Shown in pieces: positions 27,339 through 35,869 of a stretch of 64,000 bases of DNA. A program made the translations under genes and the position numbers. Origin of the DNA: Bdellovibrio sp. UBA4095 (lineage in GTDB: Bacteria; Bdellovibrionota; Bdellovibrionia; Bdellovibrionales; Bdellovibrionaceae). The notes beneath the pieces were generated by a model, which saw nothing but the letters and a program-made list of their open reading frames with translations, was not told the DNA's origin and ran no database searches. The stretch lies in the NCBI GenBank assembly GCA_002381805.1, contig DFXZ01000004.1:806001-870000 (forward strand), in the 5' to 3' direction. How positions within the stretch are numbered: the stretch's first letter is position 1; every line of letters begins with the position of its first letter.

Positions 27339-29165
27339 ATGAATTCAAACCTACCAAATAAGCAAGACAAAGAACCGACAAAAGTTCTTTCCTTGCAAGA
27401 GCAAGAAACGCTGATTAAAGAAGAAATTCAGCGGTTTCTGAAGCTGGCGAAAGAGAAGGGTGCGCTCACAATCGAAGAGATTAATGAGCTCCTTCCGCCA
27501 GAGTTTATAGCGCCTTCCGTACTGGATTCCTTCATGCAGGCCCTTGAGGGTGCTGGTGTAGTAATTACAGACTTGTCTGAAACTTCGAAAGAAGAAGGCG
27601 AAGGGTCTTTCCTTGAAAGTCCCGATTCTGAAGACGAAGAAGTCGATGAAGAAGAACTTGCTGAAAGTGAAGATGTTAAGGGCAACGACCCTGTTCGTCT
27701 TTACTTGCGCAAAATGGGAAGCGTATCTTTGCTTACTCGCGAGGGTGAGGTCGAGATTGCTCGTCGTATCGAAAAAGGGGAGCGCGAAATCGTTCGTGCG
27801 ATCCTTTTGTCACCTCTTGGAACTTACGAGATCATCCAGCTTGGTAAGCGTCTTGATGAAGGACGTATCAAAGTTAAGGCGATTTTCCGTGGTCTTGAGG
27901 ATGAAGACACTCAGTACGATGAAAAGGAATACATCGATAAGATTCATGAGCTTATCGGCCGTGTGACTGAATACCAGAAAGCTTCTGAAAAGCAGTTCTC
28001 GATTCTTCGTAAAGAAGAAACGAACACGCCAGCTCGTCAAGCAGCCATGAAAGAGCTTGTCGTTATGAACGATAAGTTGATGGCGAACTTCGAATCAGTG
28101 AACTTCAACCGTAAGACGATCAACCGTATCGTGATCAAGTTTAAAAACTTGGTCGGCCGTATTGGTATACTTCGTCGTCGCATCAAAGATGGCGTTGAGC
28201 GCACGTTCTCTAAAGACGTCGCTGCGATGGTTGAGCGAATGAAGCTGATCGATGCGAACGAAAAAGAACTCACTAAAATGACTCGGGATACGGGCTTGAA
28301 CTACAACAAGTACCGTTCTTATGTCCTGCAAGCACAAGAAGCTGAAAAGCGTATTGCTCGTTTGGATTCCGAGACAGAAATGAACCACAACTGGGTGAAA
28401 GAAACCTACACTGCCATCTGGAAAGGTGAGCGTGAGGCCGATGCTGCGAAATCAGAGTTGGTCGAAGCCAACTTGCGTTTGGTGGTTTCTATTGCGAAAA
28501 AGTACACCAACCGTGGTCTGCAGTTCTTGGATCTGATCCAGGAAGGTAACATCGGTTTGATGAAAGCCGTTGATAAGTTTGAATACCGTCGTGGTTACAA
28601 ATTCTCGACTTATGCGACTTGGTGGATTCGTCAGGCGATCACTCGTGCTATTGCCGATCAGGCGCGTACGATTCGTATCCCTGTTCACATGATTGAAACG
28701 ATCAACAAACTTGTTCGTACTTCTCGTTATCTGATTCAAGAGCTTGGCCGCGAGCCAACCCCTGAAGAGATCGCAGAGAAAATGGACATGCCGGTTGATA
28801 AGGTCCGTAAAGTCCTTAAAATCGCAAAAGAACCGATCTCTTTGGAAACCCCAGTGGGTGAAGAAGAAGACTCGCACTTGGGCGACTTTATTGAAGACAA
28901 AAAGGTCATCAATCCTTCTGAAGCCATCGTTAACTTGAACTTGGCGGAACAAACTCGCCGTGTCTTGTCGACGTTGACTCCAAGAGAAGAAAAAGTCCTG
29001 CGCATGCGTTTCGGTATTGGTGAAGAGTCCGATCACACTTTGGAAGAAGTGGGACAAGACTTTAACGTAACCCGTGAGCGTATCCGTCAGATCGAGGCGA
29101 AGGCTCTTAGAAAGCTGCGCCATCCTTCTCGTTCGAACAAACTGAAGTCGTTCGTCGACGGATAG
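27339..29165 (+). CDS. rpoD: Primary RNA polymerase sigma factor RpoD
   Basis: A 608-residue housekeeping sigma-70. It carries an N-terminal region 1.1-like part (E-E-I-N-E-L-L-P), a Glu/Ser-rich acidic stretch (about 85-115), region 1.2 ([11 protein letters not shown]), a non-conserved insert, region 2 ([13 protein letters not shown], then [13 protein letters not shown]), region 3 and region 4 ([18 protein letters not shown]). It directs most transcription. The position after dnaG is standard for the macromolecular synthesis operon. Confidence 0.97.
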   Translation: MNSNLPNKQDKEPTKVLSLQEQETLIKEEIQRFLKLAKEKGALTIEEINELLPPEFIAPSVLDSFMQALEGAGVVITDLSETSKEEGEGSFLESPDSEDEEVDEEELAESEDVKGNDPVRLYLRKMGSVSLLTREGEVEIARRIEKGEREIVRAILLSPLGTYEIIQLGKRLDEGRIKVKAIFRGLEDEDTQYDEKEYIDKIHELIGRVTEYQKASEKQFSILRKEETNTPARQAAMKELVVMNDKLMANFESVNFNRKTINRIVIKFKNLVGRIGILRRRIKDGVERTFSKDVAAMVERMKLIDANEKELTKMTRDTGLNYNKYRSYVLQAQEAEKRIARLDSETEMNHNWVKETYTAIWKGEREADAAKSELVEANLRLVVSIAKKYTNRGLQFLDLIQEGNIGLMKAVDKFEYRRGYKFSTYATWWIRQAITRAIADQARTIRIPVHMIETINKLVRTSRYLIQELGREPTPEEIAEKMDMPVDKVRKVLKIAKEPISLETPVGEEEDSHLGDFIEDKKVINPSEAIVNLNLAEQTRRVLSTLTPREEKVLRMRFGIGEESDHTLEEVGQDFNVTRERIRQIEAKALRKLRHPSRSNKLKSFVDG

Positions 29166-29193
29166 TTTGTCAGAATTGATATTACTGAACTTT

Positions 29194-29222
29194 AAAGGGT
29201 CCCAGCAGGGGCCCTTTTTTTA
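29194..29222 (+). terminator. Rho-independent terminator after rpoD
   Basis: The stem AAAGGGTCCC (29194-29203) pairs with GGGGCCCTTT (29208-29217), with one G-T pair, a 4-base loop and a T-tract. Confidence 0.85.
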
Positions 29223-29242
29223 TTTTCCTACCGCAGTTGGTT

Positions 29243-29271
29243 TTGACCTTTAAGCGCGGATAAGGTTAAAT
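29243..29271 (+). promoter_or_regulatory. Predicted promoter of the tRNA gene
   Basis: TTGACC (29243-29248) and TTAAAT (29266-29271) are 17 bases apart. The tRNA begins 20 bases after the -10 element, consistent with a start a short way before the mature 5' end. Confidence 0.55.
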
Positions 29272-29290
29272 GATCACCTATTCAACCAAT

Positions 29291-29367
29291 GGGGAGTTAG
29301 CTTAGTTGGTTAAAGCAGCCGGCTCATAACCGGCGGATCGGGGGTTCGAGTCCCTCACTCCCTACCA
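29291..29367 (+). tRNA. tRNA with CAU anticodon (Met, or Ile2)
   Basis: A 77-base cloverleaf including the encoded CCA. The acceptor stem (GGGGAGT with ACTCCCT, first pair G-U) closes the molecule. The anticodon stem GCCGG/CCGGC frames the loop CTCATAA, with anticodon CAT at 29325-29327. The T-loop is TTCGAGT. A CAU anticodon fits elongator tRNA-Met or lysidine-modified tRNA-Ile2; the sequence alone does not separate them. The first pair differs from the open pair of initiator tRNAs, so an initiator is less likely. Confidence 0.95.
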
Positions 29368-29627
29368 TTCTTTTCTTTTTACGGTATTGCAGTTGATTTT
29401 GGTTTTGTTAAGCGGAGGGCTTGCTAGCATCTCGGGACGCGATCTTTTGGGCATCGAACCCAAAAGATCTAGGTGGTCGACGTTCGCCGCCTTCGCGGCG
29501 AGAGCCCCCCACATTCTCCGCACTAAAATGCGCCCCCCGGCGCCTTTTACCACGGGCACAACCGTACCCCTGGATTCGGCAGTGTTTTCACAATGCTTCA
29601 CCTATGAATTTGTGGCTTGGAAGGCCG
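29368..29627. other. GC-rich intergenic region with two strong hairpins
   Basis: A 260-base gap after the tRNA. It holds an 11-base perfect inverted repeat (GATCTTTTGGG 29441-29451, CCCAAAAGATC 29459-29469, 7-base loop), then a 6-base GC stem (CGCCGC 29485-29490, GCGGCG 29495-29500, loop CTTC), then C-rich sequence (CCCCCC near 29505 and 29535). Overlapping ORFs on both strands here have no good ribosome binding site and odd composition, so I do not call them genes. Confidence 0.4.
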
Positions 29628-30044
29628 TTATGCCATCCAGTAAAGAATCGCGCTGGTCGCAAGACTATTGAGGAAAAAGTACGGTGCATTGATTCCGAAG
29701 TAGAGAAAGGGCCGCGGAAAGTTGGGATTGATGGCGATGTTCATGCACATCGGGAGAATGAAGCCAATGCCTATGAATGATCCCAACTGGAGTGCATGAA
29801 CTAGAGATTCAATATGTAAGGCTCGCAGAAGTGTCGCAGTTGCGATGACAACAATCAGGCTACACGCTAGGGGGCCAACTATAAAAAGAGGAGTAGGCTT
29901 GCTTGGTGGCTGGTTTGTCCTGCCCAGTGAAACATTGTATGGTTTTGCAATAATTACTCCGAAATAGATTCCGGCGGCGACAAATCCGACGACTGTTGCT
30001 AGTAGAACTCCCCACAAATTTAATTCGCTCATTGCGCTCAGCAT
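29628..30044 (-). CDS. DUF1761-family membrane protein
   Basis: A 138-residue protein with four membrane segments (about residues 10-30, 52-72, 82-105, 118-136). The opening L-N-L-W-G-V-L-L-A-T-V-V-G-F followed by G-I-Y-F-G-V-I fits the DUF1761 pattern. Function unknown. The gene starts 37 bases after the TetR stop, on the same strand, so it is probably co-transcribed and may be the regulator's main target. Confidence 0.7.
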   Translation of the reverse strand: MLSAMSELNLWGVLLATVVGFVAAGIYFGVIIAKPYNVSLGRTNQPPSKPTPLFIVGPLACSLIVVIATATLLRALHIESLVHALQLGSFIGIGFILPMCMNIAINPNFPRPFLYFGINAPYFFLNSLATSAILYWMA

Positions 30045-30081
30045 AGGTACTCCTCTGTGTGTAGTGAAAGGTAATTCTTAT

Positions 30082-30738
30082 TTATTTTATGGTGATTCCA
30101 AGAGCCGGCATAAGTACTCCGTCAATGAGGGACACTAAAAACTTTTGATCGAATGGCTTTCGAAGAATCAAGGCACGATATGCGGCCATAGATGGAACGA
30201 TTTGGCTAAGAGTTTCAATGTCAGAAATCTTTGAGATTTCGCCTCGTTTTCGAGCGCGCTTCATCAGTATCGTATATACCTCAACCCAGGGTTCAACCAT
30301 GACCTGATTGGCGGCTTCAGATAGATGGGGATGGTTCGCTAACATCGCTGACAGAGCAGCAATAACCTTAAGTTTGCGCTCGGTTGTGTCCGGCGATTCT
30401 GTTTTAAATAGTGCGAGGAGGTCTCCACGAAGAGTTCCTGTGTCAGGCAAATCCCGAGTGTCTATCTGCTGCTGTTTTAGATGAGCGACAATATCTAACA
30501 CTAGGTTTTCCTTTGAGCTCCAACGACGGTAAATTGCCCCTTTTCCCGCTTTTGCTTTTGCGGCGACCAGATCCATAGTCATTCCGTCGTATCCTATTTC
30601 CGATAAGACAGAAAGTGCGACCTCAATAATTTCAGCATCTCGTGACTGATCACGTTTACGGCCTAAGGGTTTTTTGCCGGAAACTAGACCACTATCGCTT
30701 CTTTTGCTCTTTGTTTTTGGAGCAGGAACAGGCTTCAT
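30082..30738 (-). CDS. TetR-family transcriptional regulator
   Basis: A 218-residue regulator. After a basic N-terminal tail (about residues 1-28), the HTH domain reads I-I-E-V-A-L-S-V-L-S-E-I-G-Y-D-G-M-T-M-D-L-V-A, then A-G-K-G-A-I-Y-R-R-W-S-S-K-E. The C-terminal ligand domain is helical. I chose the start at 30738 since the longer frame runs through the operator region. Two copies of an 18-base operator-like palindrome lie just upstream, pointing to autoregulation and control of the downstream DUF1761 gene. The ligand is unknown. Confidence 0.85.
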   Translation of the reverse strand: MKPVPAPKTKSKRSDSGLVSGKKPLGRKRDQSRDAEIIEVALSVLSEIGYDGMTMDLVAAKAKAGKGAIYRRWSSKENLVLDIVAHLKQQQIDTRDLPDTGTLRGDLLALFKTESPDTTERKLKVIAALSAMLANHPHLSEAANQVMVEPWVEVYTILMKRARKRGEISKISDIETLSQIVPSMAAYRALILRKPFDQKFLVSLIDGVLMPALGITIK

Positions 30739-30746
30739 ACTTATTA

Positions 30747-30764
30747 CGGTACTGATAATTACCG
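30747..30764. promoter_or_regulatory. Operator-like palindrome, site 1 of the TetR gene
   Basis: The plus strand reads CGGTACTGATAATTACCG, an imperfect palindrome with CGGTA and TACCG ends. Its other strand (CGGTAATTATCAGTACCG) closely matches site 2. It lies 9 bases before the TetR start. Confidence 0.6.
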
Positions 30765-30778
30765 AAATAGTCAATATG

Positions 30779-30796
30779 CGGTAATATATAGTACCG
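30779..30796. promoter_or_regulatory. Operator-like palindrome, site 2 of the TetR gene
   Basis: CGGTAATATATAGTACCG is in inverted orientation to site 1, with centres 32 bases apart (about three helical turns). The TTGACT element on the minus strand (30769-30774) lies between the sites, so bound repressor would cover the promoter. Confidence 0.6.
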
Positions 30797-30872
30797 AAAT
30801 GGGATGGCAATTCAGAGAAATCTCGTCTGAGCAAAAGAATTGGGTAGTCGTCACTTCTGCGAGGCGGTCCAT

Positions 30873-31397
30873 TTAGCGGGGGCGGTCGGGCCAGCGGCTT
30901 AGGCATTGGCCAGATTTTTTTTCGAGGCGTGAATCTAGGTGGGTTACGAAGTTATTTCCCTCTTTGAAAAGTTCGGATCCACTCATCCAGTGTTTGTGAC
31001 TTGGTAGAACGCCGTGGAAGTAAAATGCAGAGACTTCACCCGCGCGTCGCTCTTGGCCCGCCATGAATACAGGTAAACACATACTTCCGCATTGGGCGCC
31101 GTTGCGAACCACCGTGGTTACCTTGACTCCTGATTGTCTCAGTAGCAGAAGTTGATCGATCATTAACTCGCCTTCGGCAACACTTCCGCCGGCAGAATTC
31201 AATGTAACGATCAGCTCGCGCTCACGAATTTTTCCAACGAGATTGGTGAAGTTAGCAGCATCACCTGCATTGATGTCACCAGATATTTCGACCAAAAAGG
31301 TTTTTCCATCGAGGTCAGCCTTGGGAACGACGGGGCTGATAGTTGCCGCGTTCGCAGCAGAAAAACAAAAACCAAGTGTAAGTATCAATCGCTTCAT
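30873..31397 (-). CDS. Exported Clp/SppA-like serine-protease-fold protein, shortened paralog
   Basis: A 174-residue protein with a signal peptide (about 1-18, ending A-N-A). It has the ClpP/crotonase-like layout: L-N-S-A-G-G-S-V, then N-G-A-Q-C-G-S-M-C-L-P-V-F-M-A-G with the likely nucleophile Ser, and F-Y-F-H-G-V with the likely His. The next gene upstream (31397-32068) is a paralog sharing these motifs. This copy lacks about 40 residues between F-H-G-V and the W-x-S-G-x-E-L element. Start and neighbour stop overlap (TAATG). Substrate unknown. Confidence 0.6.
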   Translation of the reverse strand: MKRLILTLGFCFSAANAATISPVVPKADLDGKTFLVEISGDINAGDAANFTNLVGKIRERELIVTLNSAGGSVAEGELMIDQLLLLRQSGVKVTTVVRNGAQCGSMCLPVFMAGQERRAGEVSAFYFHGVLPSHKHWMSGSELFKEGNNFVTHLDSRLEKKSGQCLSRWPDRPR

Positions 31398-32068
31398 TAA
31401 AACCCACCAGGGCGGTAGCTGCGATCATAGGGCTTAGCAAGTTCTTGGCGATCTAAGAGTTCGGTAACAAAGCCACTTTTTTGATCAACCAGCTCTTTGC
31501 CGCTGAGCCAATACATGGAAGGTATAGAAAATACCTTTTTAGCCTTAAGATCATTTAGCCAGTCGGTATTTAAACCATTGGCTTTTTCAATCATAGAAAT
31601 CATCATCTGCGAAAGCCCTGGATCCGGAATATTCGTCAGCATGTAAACAGCAACTCCGTGAAACATAAATGCTGCAACAGGTCCGGCTTGGCGCATATTG
31701 CCCTGAGCAAACAGTGGAACGCAGCTCGAGTCACACTCATCGCCGTTATTGACCCGAGTCGTGATCTTTACATTTTGATTTTTTAGCTGTTCCAGAACAT
31801 CGACAATTGCCGCGGCCTCAACGATAGAGCCGCCGGGAGAATCAAAGCGGAGCTCTAAGGATTCCAGATTTTGACAAGACGAGGTGAGTTTTCGAAGGTC
31901 TTCCGCAAGTGGGCTGCGAATCTCGGCTTGAAGCTTTAGGACCATTCGGCTGTTAAGGGAACCGCACGGGGTATAGACTTTCCAGTTGGACGGAACCACT
32001 TCCGCAGCGGAAGCGACAGAGATGGAAGAGAATAGGAGGAATAAGGAAAAACCTAGAAGTTTTCTCAT
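31397..32068 (-). CDS. Exported Clp/SppA-like serine-protease-fold protein
   Basis: A 223-residue protein with a signal peptide (about 1-21, ending A-S-A). Motifs: L-R-F-D-S-P-G-G-S-I, N-G-D-E-C-D-S-S-C-V-P-L-F-A-Q-G with the likely nucleophile Ser between two cysteines, and F-M-F-H-G-V. The C-terminal part (Y-W-L-S-G-K-E-L) matches the paralog downstream. Two cysteines around the Ser could form a disulfide in the periplasm. The fold is that of periplasmic Clp-like proteins; whether either copy is a protease is not shown. Confidence 0.65.
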   Translation of the reverse strand: MRKLLGFSLFLLFSSISVASAAEVVPSNWKVYTPCGSLNSRMVLKLQAEIRSPLAEDLRKLTSSCQNLESLELRFDSPGGSIVEAAAIVDVLEQLKNQNVKITTRVNNGDECDSSCVPLFAQGNMRQAGPVAAFMFHGVAVYMLTNIPDPGLSQMMISMIEKANGLNTDWLNDLKAKKVFSIPSMYWLSGKELVDQKSGFVTELLDRQELAKPYDRSYRPGGF

Positions 32069-32208
32069 GAACGTTTACAGTGCAAATAGATCGCCACAAG
32101 GGGGCCAATCTGAATGAATCTGAGGAGAAGAGCTGTATAGATCTTAGACAGAGTGATGATTTAGGCTGCTGTAAATATCCAGCTATTTGTCTGTCTTTTA
32201 TTATCTAG

Positions 32209-33114
32209 CTAGCAGTCAAGGTTCCAATCGGGGTCGGTTCTAAGTTGGGCAAACGGATCAAACCCATTTTTGCGGTGCTTTTCTTCCTTTTGATATTTCT
32301 CGATTTCCTCGAACATTCCAGGGCCATAATTGAGAGCTTTTAAATAGGTGACAGTTTTTTCAGAAGCGGTAAATTCTTTGCGCTTGTTCTCGGCATAATG
32401 ACAAAAACTCAGGTAATTCTTATTAATGCCCTTAAGTGTCTGGCAAGTTCGGTGGTCTGCCCAAGAAAACTGGGCAAAAAACTGGGTGTTGGCTTCAAAG
32501 TTCGGCAGCTCTTTGCTTTCGTCTAAGATCGCTTTCCGTAAAGCCCTCACGGCCAGCACCTTCAAAACATTATCGTCACCGCAGGCGCGAAGTTTGTCTT
32601 CTTTTAAGAAGCCGTTTTCGTCAACCTCAAAGCGCAGGTGAATTTTTCCGGTGTGATTGTATTCAGAAAGATAGTACGGACTTTCGACGGCTTGATTGAT
32701 TTTTCGCCATAGAGTTGTCGTGTACTTGGCCTGTGCAGCTGAAAGACCATCAAAAGAACTAAAATCATTGCTAGCATAACTGTTTGGATCCTTCCAATTT
32801 GCTGAAGTCTGGCGGTCATTGGATGAATCCCCGCTGCCAGCTTCTTGCAAAAGATTTGAGGTATTGCTGCCAAGTCCAAGTTCTTTAAGTCCTATAGAAC
32901 GTTTTCCAGAGAAACTGATCTTATTTCTTTTGATGCCGAGGGATTTACCCTTTGCTGATGGGCGCTCCGGAGCACTTTGAAAAACAACTTCAACATTCTC
33001 AATCAATGGTTCTTCGCTTGAGATGAAATTCAAAATGACGACAACGGCAGCATGGACTGCAAGTGACGCCATAAAAAATCTGATCATTGATGATTGTCGG
33101 AAAAGGTTTACCAA
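32209..33114 (-). CDS. TonB-like single-pass envelope protein
   Basis: A 301-residue protein with an N-terminal membrane anchor (about residues 11-29) and a short cytoplasmic leader, as in TonB. A linker follows and then a C-terminal domain with I-H-L-R-F-E-V-D-E-N-G-F-L and A-V-R-A-L-R-K-A-I (about 155-205), the beta-beta-alpha pattern of TonB C-terminal domains. About 90 further residues extend past that domain. ExbB and ExbD are not nearby. The TTG start at 33114 has a GAGG site; an ATG at 33087 is an alternative. Confidence 0.65.
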   Translation of the reverse strand: MVNLFRQSSMIRFFMASLAVHAAVVVILNFISSEEPLIENVEVVFQSAPERPSAKGKSLGIKRNKISFSGKRSIGLKELGLGSNTSNLLQEAGSGDSSNDRQTSANWKDPNSYASNDFSSFDGLSAAQAKYTTTLWRKINQAVESPYYLSEYNHTGKIHLRFEVDENGFLKEDKLRACGDDNVLKVLAVRALRKAILDESKELPNFEANTQFFAQFSWADHRTCQTLKGINKNYLSFCHYAENKRKEFTASEKTVTYLKALNYGPGMFEEIEKYQKEEKHRKNGFDPFAQLRTDPDWNLDC

Positions 33115-33132
33115 AAAGGCCTCACTTAAGCG

Positions 33133-33155
33133 GGCCCTTTCGCAGAGAAAGGGCC
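33133..33155. terminator. Hairpin between the redoxin and TonB-like genes
   Basis: A perfect 9-base stem (GGCCCTTTC 33133-33141, GAAAGGGCC 33147-33155) with a 5-base loop lies just after the redoxin stop on the minus strand. No T-run follows on that strand, so it may be an mRNA stabiliser rather than a terminator. Confidence 0.4.
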
Positions 33156-33168
33156 TTGATCTTATAAG

Positions 33169-33774
33169 TTAGTTGTACTTCACACTGCAGCCATAGGGAG
33201 CTGCCGAAGAGGTTTCGATGGGTTTACCTGCAAGGCCAGCATCCAAGGCCATCGCCACGAAATTTTTCGACGTGGGGATGACTTTAGGGTTCGCAGAGTT
33301 GTTATCATCAATACCCCCAGCGTAAACGACAGCGCCTTCTGGATTGATAACATACATGTGCGGAGTGGTCTTGGCGCCATAGGCGCGGCCCATTTCTCCA
33401 GATTCATCTAGAAGAACGGCAGCAGCTGCGGATTTGTTCTTAGCGTGATCTTGAGTGGCTTGTTCGGGAGTGAAGTGACCTTGTTTACCTTTTGCAGACG
33501 AAATGACGGTCAGCCAAACAACACCTTTATCAGAATAGGTTTTTTGCAGCTTTTGCATATTGCCCGATCCATAGTGCTTTTTTACGTAAGGGCAGTCTTT
33601 GTTATACCATTCAAGAACGACCCACTTTCCTTTATGACTAGAAAGTGTATGTGCTTTCCCTTTTGCATCTGTCACATTGAATGCGGGAGCAGGGGTGCCG
33701 GGGATGGCTTCGGCCATTGAAAGAGATGGAGTTCCTATCAAGAGAAAAGCTAAAGATAAAATCATTCTATTCAT
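33169..33774 (-). CDS. Periplasmic redoxin-family thiol protein
   Basis: A 201-residue protein with a signal peptide (about 1-19, ending S-M-A). The thioredoxin-like fold shows P-A-P-A-F-N-V-T, W-V-V-L-E-W-Y-N-K-D-C-P-Y-V-K and T-T-P-H-M-Y-V-I-N-P-E-G. Only one cysteine (D-C-P-Y) is at the active-site position, so it looks like a one-cysteine redoxin/AhpC relative rather than a CxxC oxidoreductase. A strong GGAGG precedes its start. It begins 10 bases after the DsbD-like stop, so the two should be co-transcribed and may share electrons. Confidence 0.82.
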   Translation of the reverse strand: MNRMILSLAFLLIGTPSLSMAEAIPGTPAPAFNVTDAKGKAHTLSSHKGKWVVLEWYNKDCPYVKKHYGSGNMQKLQKTYSDKGVVWLTVISSAKGKQGHFTPEQATQDHAKNKSAAAAVLLDESGEMGRAYGAKTTPHMYVINPEGAVVYAGGIDDNNSANPKVIPTSKNFVAMALDAGLAGKPIETSSAAPYGCSVKYN

Positions 33775-33784
33775 TGAATGCCTC

Positions 33785-35803
33785 CTAGGGGTTTTTAATC
33801 GCGTCTTCAATAATTGATAAAGTGAGGATCTGCGGTAGCAGTTTAACCCCAGATCCATCGCTTGCGTAAAAAGCATAAACGGGGACGGAGTTTCTGCCAA
33901 GAGATGCGAGCGCTTTTGTGATGCGTGCGTCGTACTGAGTCCAATCTGCTCGCATAAGAATGACGTTATGTTTTTTAAAAAGATTCTGACCGGCCTGTGT
34001 ATCTAAAACAGCTTGTTTATTCACTTGGCAGGTAATGCACCATGCTGCAGTGAAGTCGACAAAGACGGCTTTGCCTTGAGAACGATACTCGGCAAGTTGA
34101 ACTTCGTCGAACGGCAGCCATGAGCTTTCCTGTTGCGAAGCACCTTGAGAGCCCGTGTACCTGTTGAGTTGGGAGCCTGCCCAAAAAAGAACACTTAAGG
34201 CCAAAAGCCAAGCCATCAAAGTTTTCCAGCCTTTACTTGTATCCCCTAGCCAGATTGCAAAAGAAATAGTTAGAAGAGCTATGCTCGCGACCATCCAACC
34301 TTGTGTTCCCGTTTGCTGACCCAGGACCCAAAGCAGCCAAATCACTGTCGCAAAGAGAGGAAACGAAAAGAATTGCTTCAGGGTTTCCATCCATGCACCT
34401 GGCTTTGGTAGCCACGCCAGGGTGCGAGGAGCAACTGCGAATATGAGAAATGGCAAAGCAAGGCCAATTCCGAGACAGAAGAAAATAAGAAATGCACTGA
34501 AAGCGGAAACGGTTGCCGCCGCTCCGAGTGCCGTTCCCATAAATGGGCCGGTGCAGGGAGCTGCAATAAAGACGGAAAGGACTCCGGTTCCAAAGGACGA
34601 AGACCATTTGGACTGTTTGCCAGCAAAGTTCATAATGCCAGAGCCAAACTCAAAGGCCCCAAGAAAATTCAGCGCCATTGTCCAGAACAGGACAATCAAA
34701 ATTAAAATGACCACTGGAGATTGCAGTTGAAAGCCCCAGCCAATGGCGGATCCTGCCTGCTTAAGGGCGAGGAAAAACAAACCTAAAATCGAAAAAGTCG
34801 TCAGAACACCTAAAGAATAGAGAAGGCAATCTTTGATTCTTTCTTTGCCATGGGATTTAAGCAGAGAGAACGCCTTGATCGAAATCACCGGAAAAACACA
34901 AGGCATCAGATTTAGGATAAGTCCGCCAAGAACAGCCGAAAATAAAACAATCATCAGCTGCACAAAATTGAAAGTCTGATCAGGCAACTTTGTTCTGTTC
35001 TTGACCTCGACATTGGAAAATTCCCACACCCCGCTAGGTGTTGTAATGACAAAACTTAGATCGCTTGGAAGTTGCATGGCCAGATTCTTCTTAAAAATTA
35101 CGTGCTTATTTTTTTCATCTTTGGCGGGAGCTGCTGGTGACAAATACCCTTGATCAACGGGAAAAATATCCAGCTCCTTGAAATCGCGGTCAGCGACTTT
35201 CGCAAATCTGACGCCAAGACTATCTGACGTGTTCTGAAATATTTCGAGTTGATACGGTGCGGATTCTGAATCCGATGGGACCGACTTGCGAAAGGTCTCG
35301 ATAATTTTGAGCTCGTCAGCAACCCATCGAGTGGGCTGGTCGTTGACAGGTCTTTTTAAAACTAAATCTCCGAAGCCAGGAATGCAGTCCTCTTTACAAA
35401 CAAGCCACTCGAGATTGATCTCGAGATGAAGCGTGCCTGACCCAGTTGGCTTTACTGTGAACATATAGGCAACAGCTCCCTCATAGCCAAGATTGACGAG
35501 ATGTGCGACGGGTAATCTTTTCGGAGTTGGCCAAAGAATCGGACCCACAACTGCATTCGGAGAACCTAGGGCGAATTTGGGTGCTGCTCCTGAATCGCCA
35601 GAATTCTTCCAGTACACATGCCATTCGGGATCTGGCTCGAACAAAATTCCCACTGTTGTTTCGGTTCCTTCTTGAAAGCTCTGTGGAGCAACGACGCGAA
35701 TTTTGACGTGATCCGCACTGAGCTGCTCTTGGGCAACGGCTATCCAGGGAAAGAAGAGCAAGAAGAACCACGTCATGAGAGCTTTAGAATAATGATAAGT
35801 CAT
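33785..35803 (-). CDS. DsbD/ScsB-type thiol-disulfide interchange protein
   Basis: A 672-residue inner-membrane protein. After a signal peptide (about 1-24) comes a periplasmic domain (about 30-270) with the cysteine pair V-C-K-E-D-C-I-P-G. The membrane part has about eight segments with L-N-L-M-P-C-V-F-P-V near its start and A-P-C-T-G-P-F in the middle, the DsbD transfer cysteines. A C-terminal thioredoxin domain ends the chain with W-C-I-T-C (about residue 590). The family moves electrons from cytoplasmic thioredoxin to periplasmic partners. The redoxin downstream is a likely partner. Confidence 0.9.
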   Translation of the reverse strand: MTYHYSKALMTWFFLLFFPWIAVAQEQLSADHVKIRVVAPQSFQEGTETTVGILFEPDPEWHVYWKNSGDSGAAPKFALGSPNAVVGPILWPTPKRLPVAHLVNLGYEGAVAYMFTVKPTGSGTLHLEINLEWLVCKEDCIPGFGDLVLKRPVNDQPTRWVADELKIIETFRKSVPSDSESAPYQLEIFQNTSDSLGVRFAKVADRDFKELDIFPVDQGYLSPAAPAKDEKNKHVIFKKNLAMQLPSDLSFVITTPSGVWEFSNVEVKNRTKLPDQTFNFVQLMIVLFSAVLGGLILNLMPCVFPVISIKAFSLLKSHGKERIKDCLLYSLGVLTTFSILGLFFLALKQAGSAIGWGFQLQSPVVILILIVLFWTMALNFLGAFEFGSGIMNFAGKQSKWSSSFGTGVLSVFIAAPCTGPFMGTALGAAATVSAFSAFLIFFCLGIGLALPFLIFAVAPRTLAWLPKPGAWMETLKQFFSFPLFATVIWLLWVLGQQTGTQGWMVASIALLTISFAIWLGDTSKGWKTLMAWLLALSVLFWAGSQLNRYTGSQGASQQESSWLPFDEVQLAEYRSQGKAVFVDFTAAWCITCQVNKQAVLDTQAGQNLFKKHNVILMRADWTQYDARITKALASLGRNSVPVYAFYASDGSGVKLLPQILTLSIIEDAIKNP

Positions 35804-35869
35804 GCAGAGATTGTAGAGTGAACTGACTTCGCCTGCAAATACAGATGCGTTGCAGGCGACATCATTAAA

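Noticed and set aside
28452..29123. Long minus-strand ORF inside rpoD
   Set aside because: It is a shadow of the strongly coding rpoD frame; the protein has no recognisable features.
29362..29780. Overlapping ORFs on both strands after the tRNA
   Set aside because: No good Shine-Dalgarno site, composition unlike the neighbours, mutual overlap and no family resemblance; the hairpins explain the sequence better.
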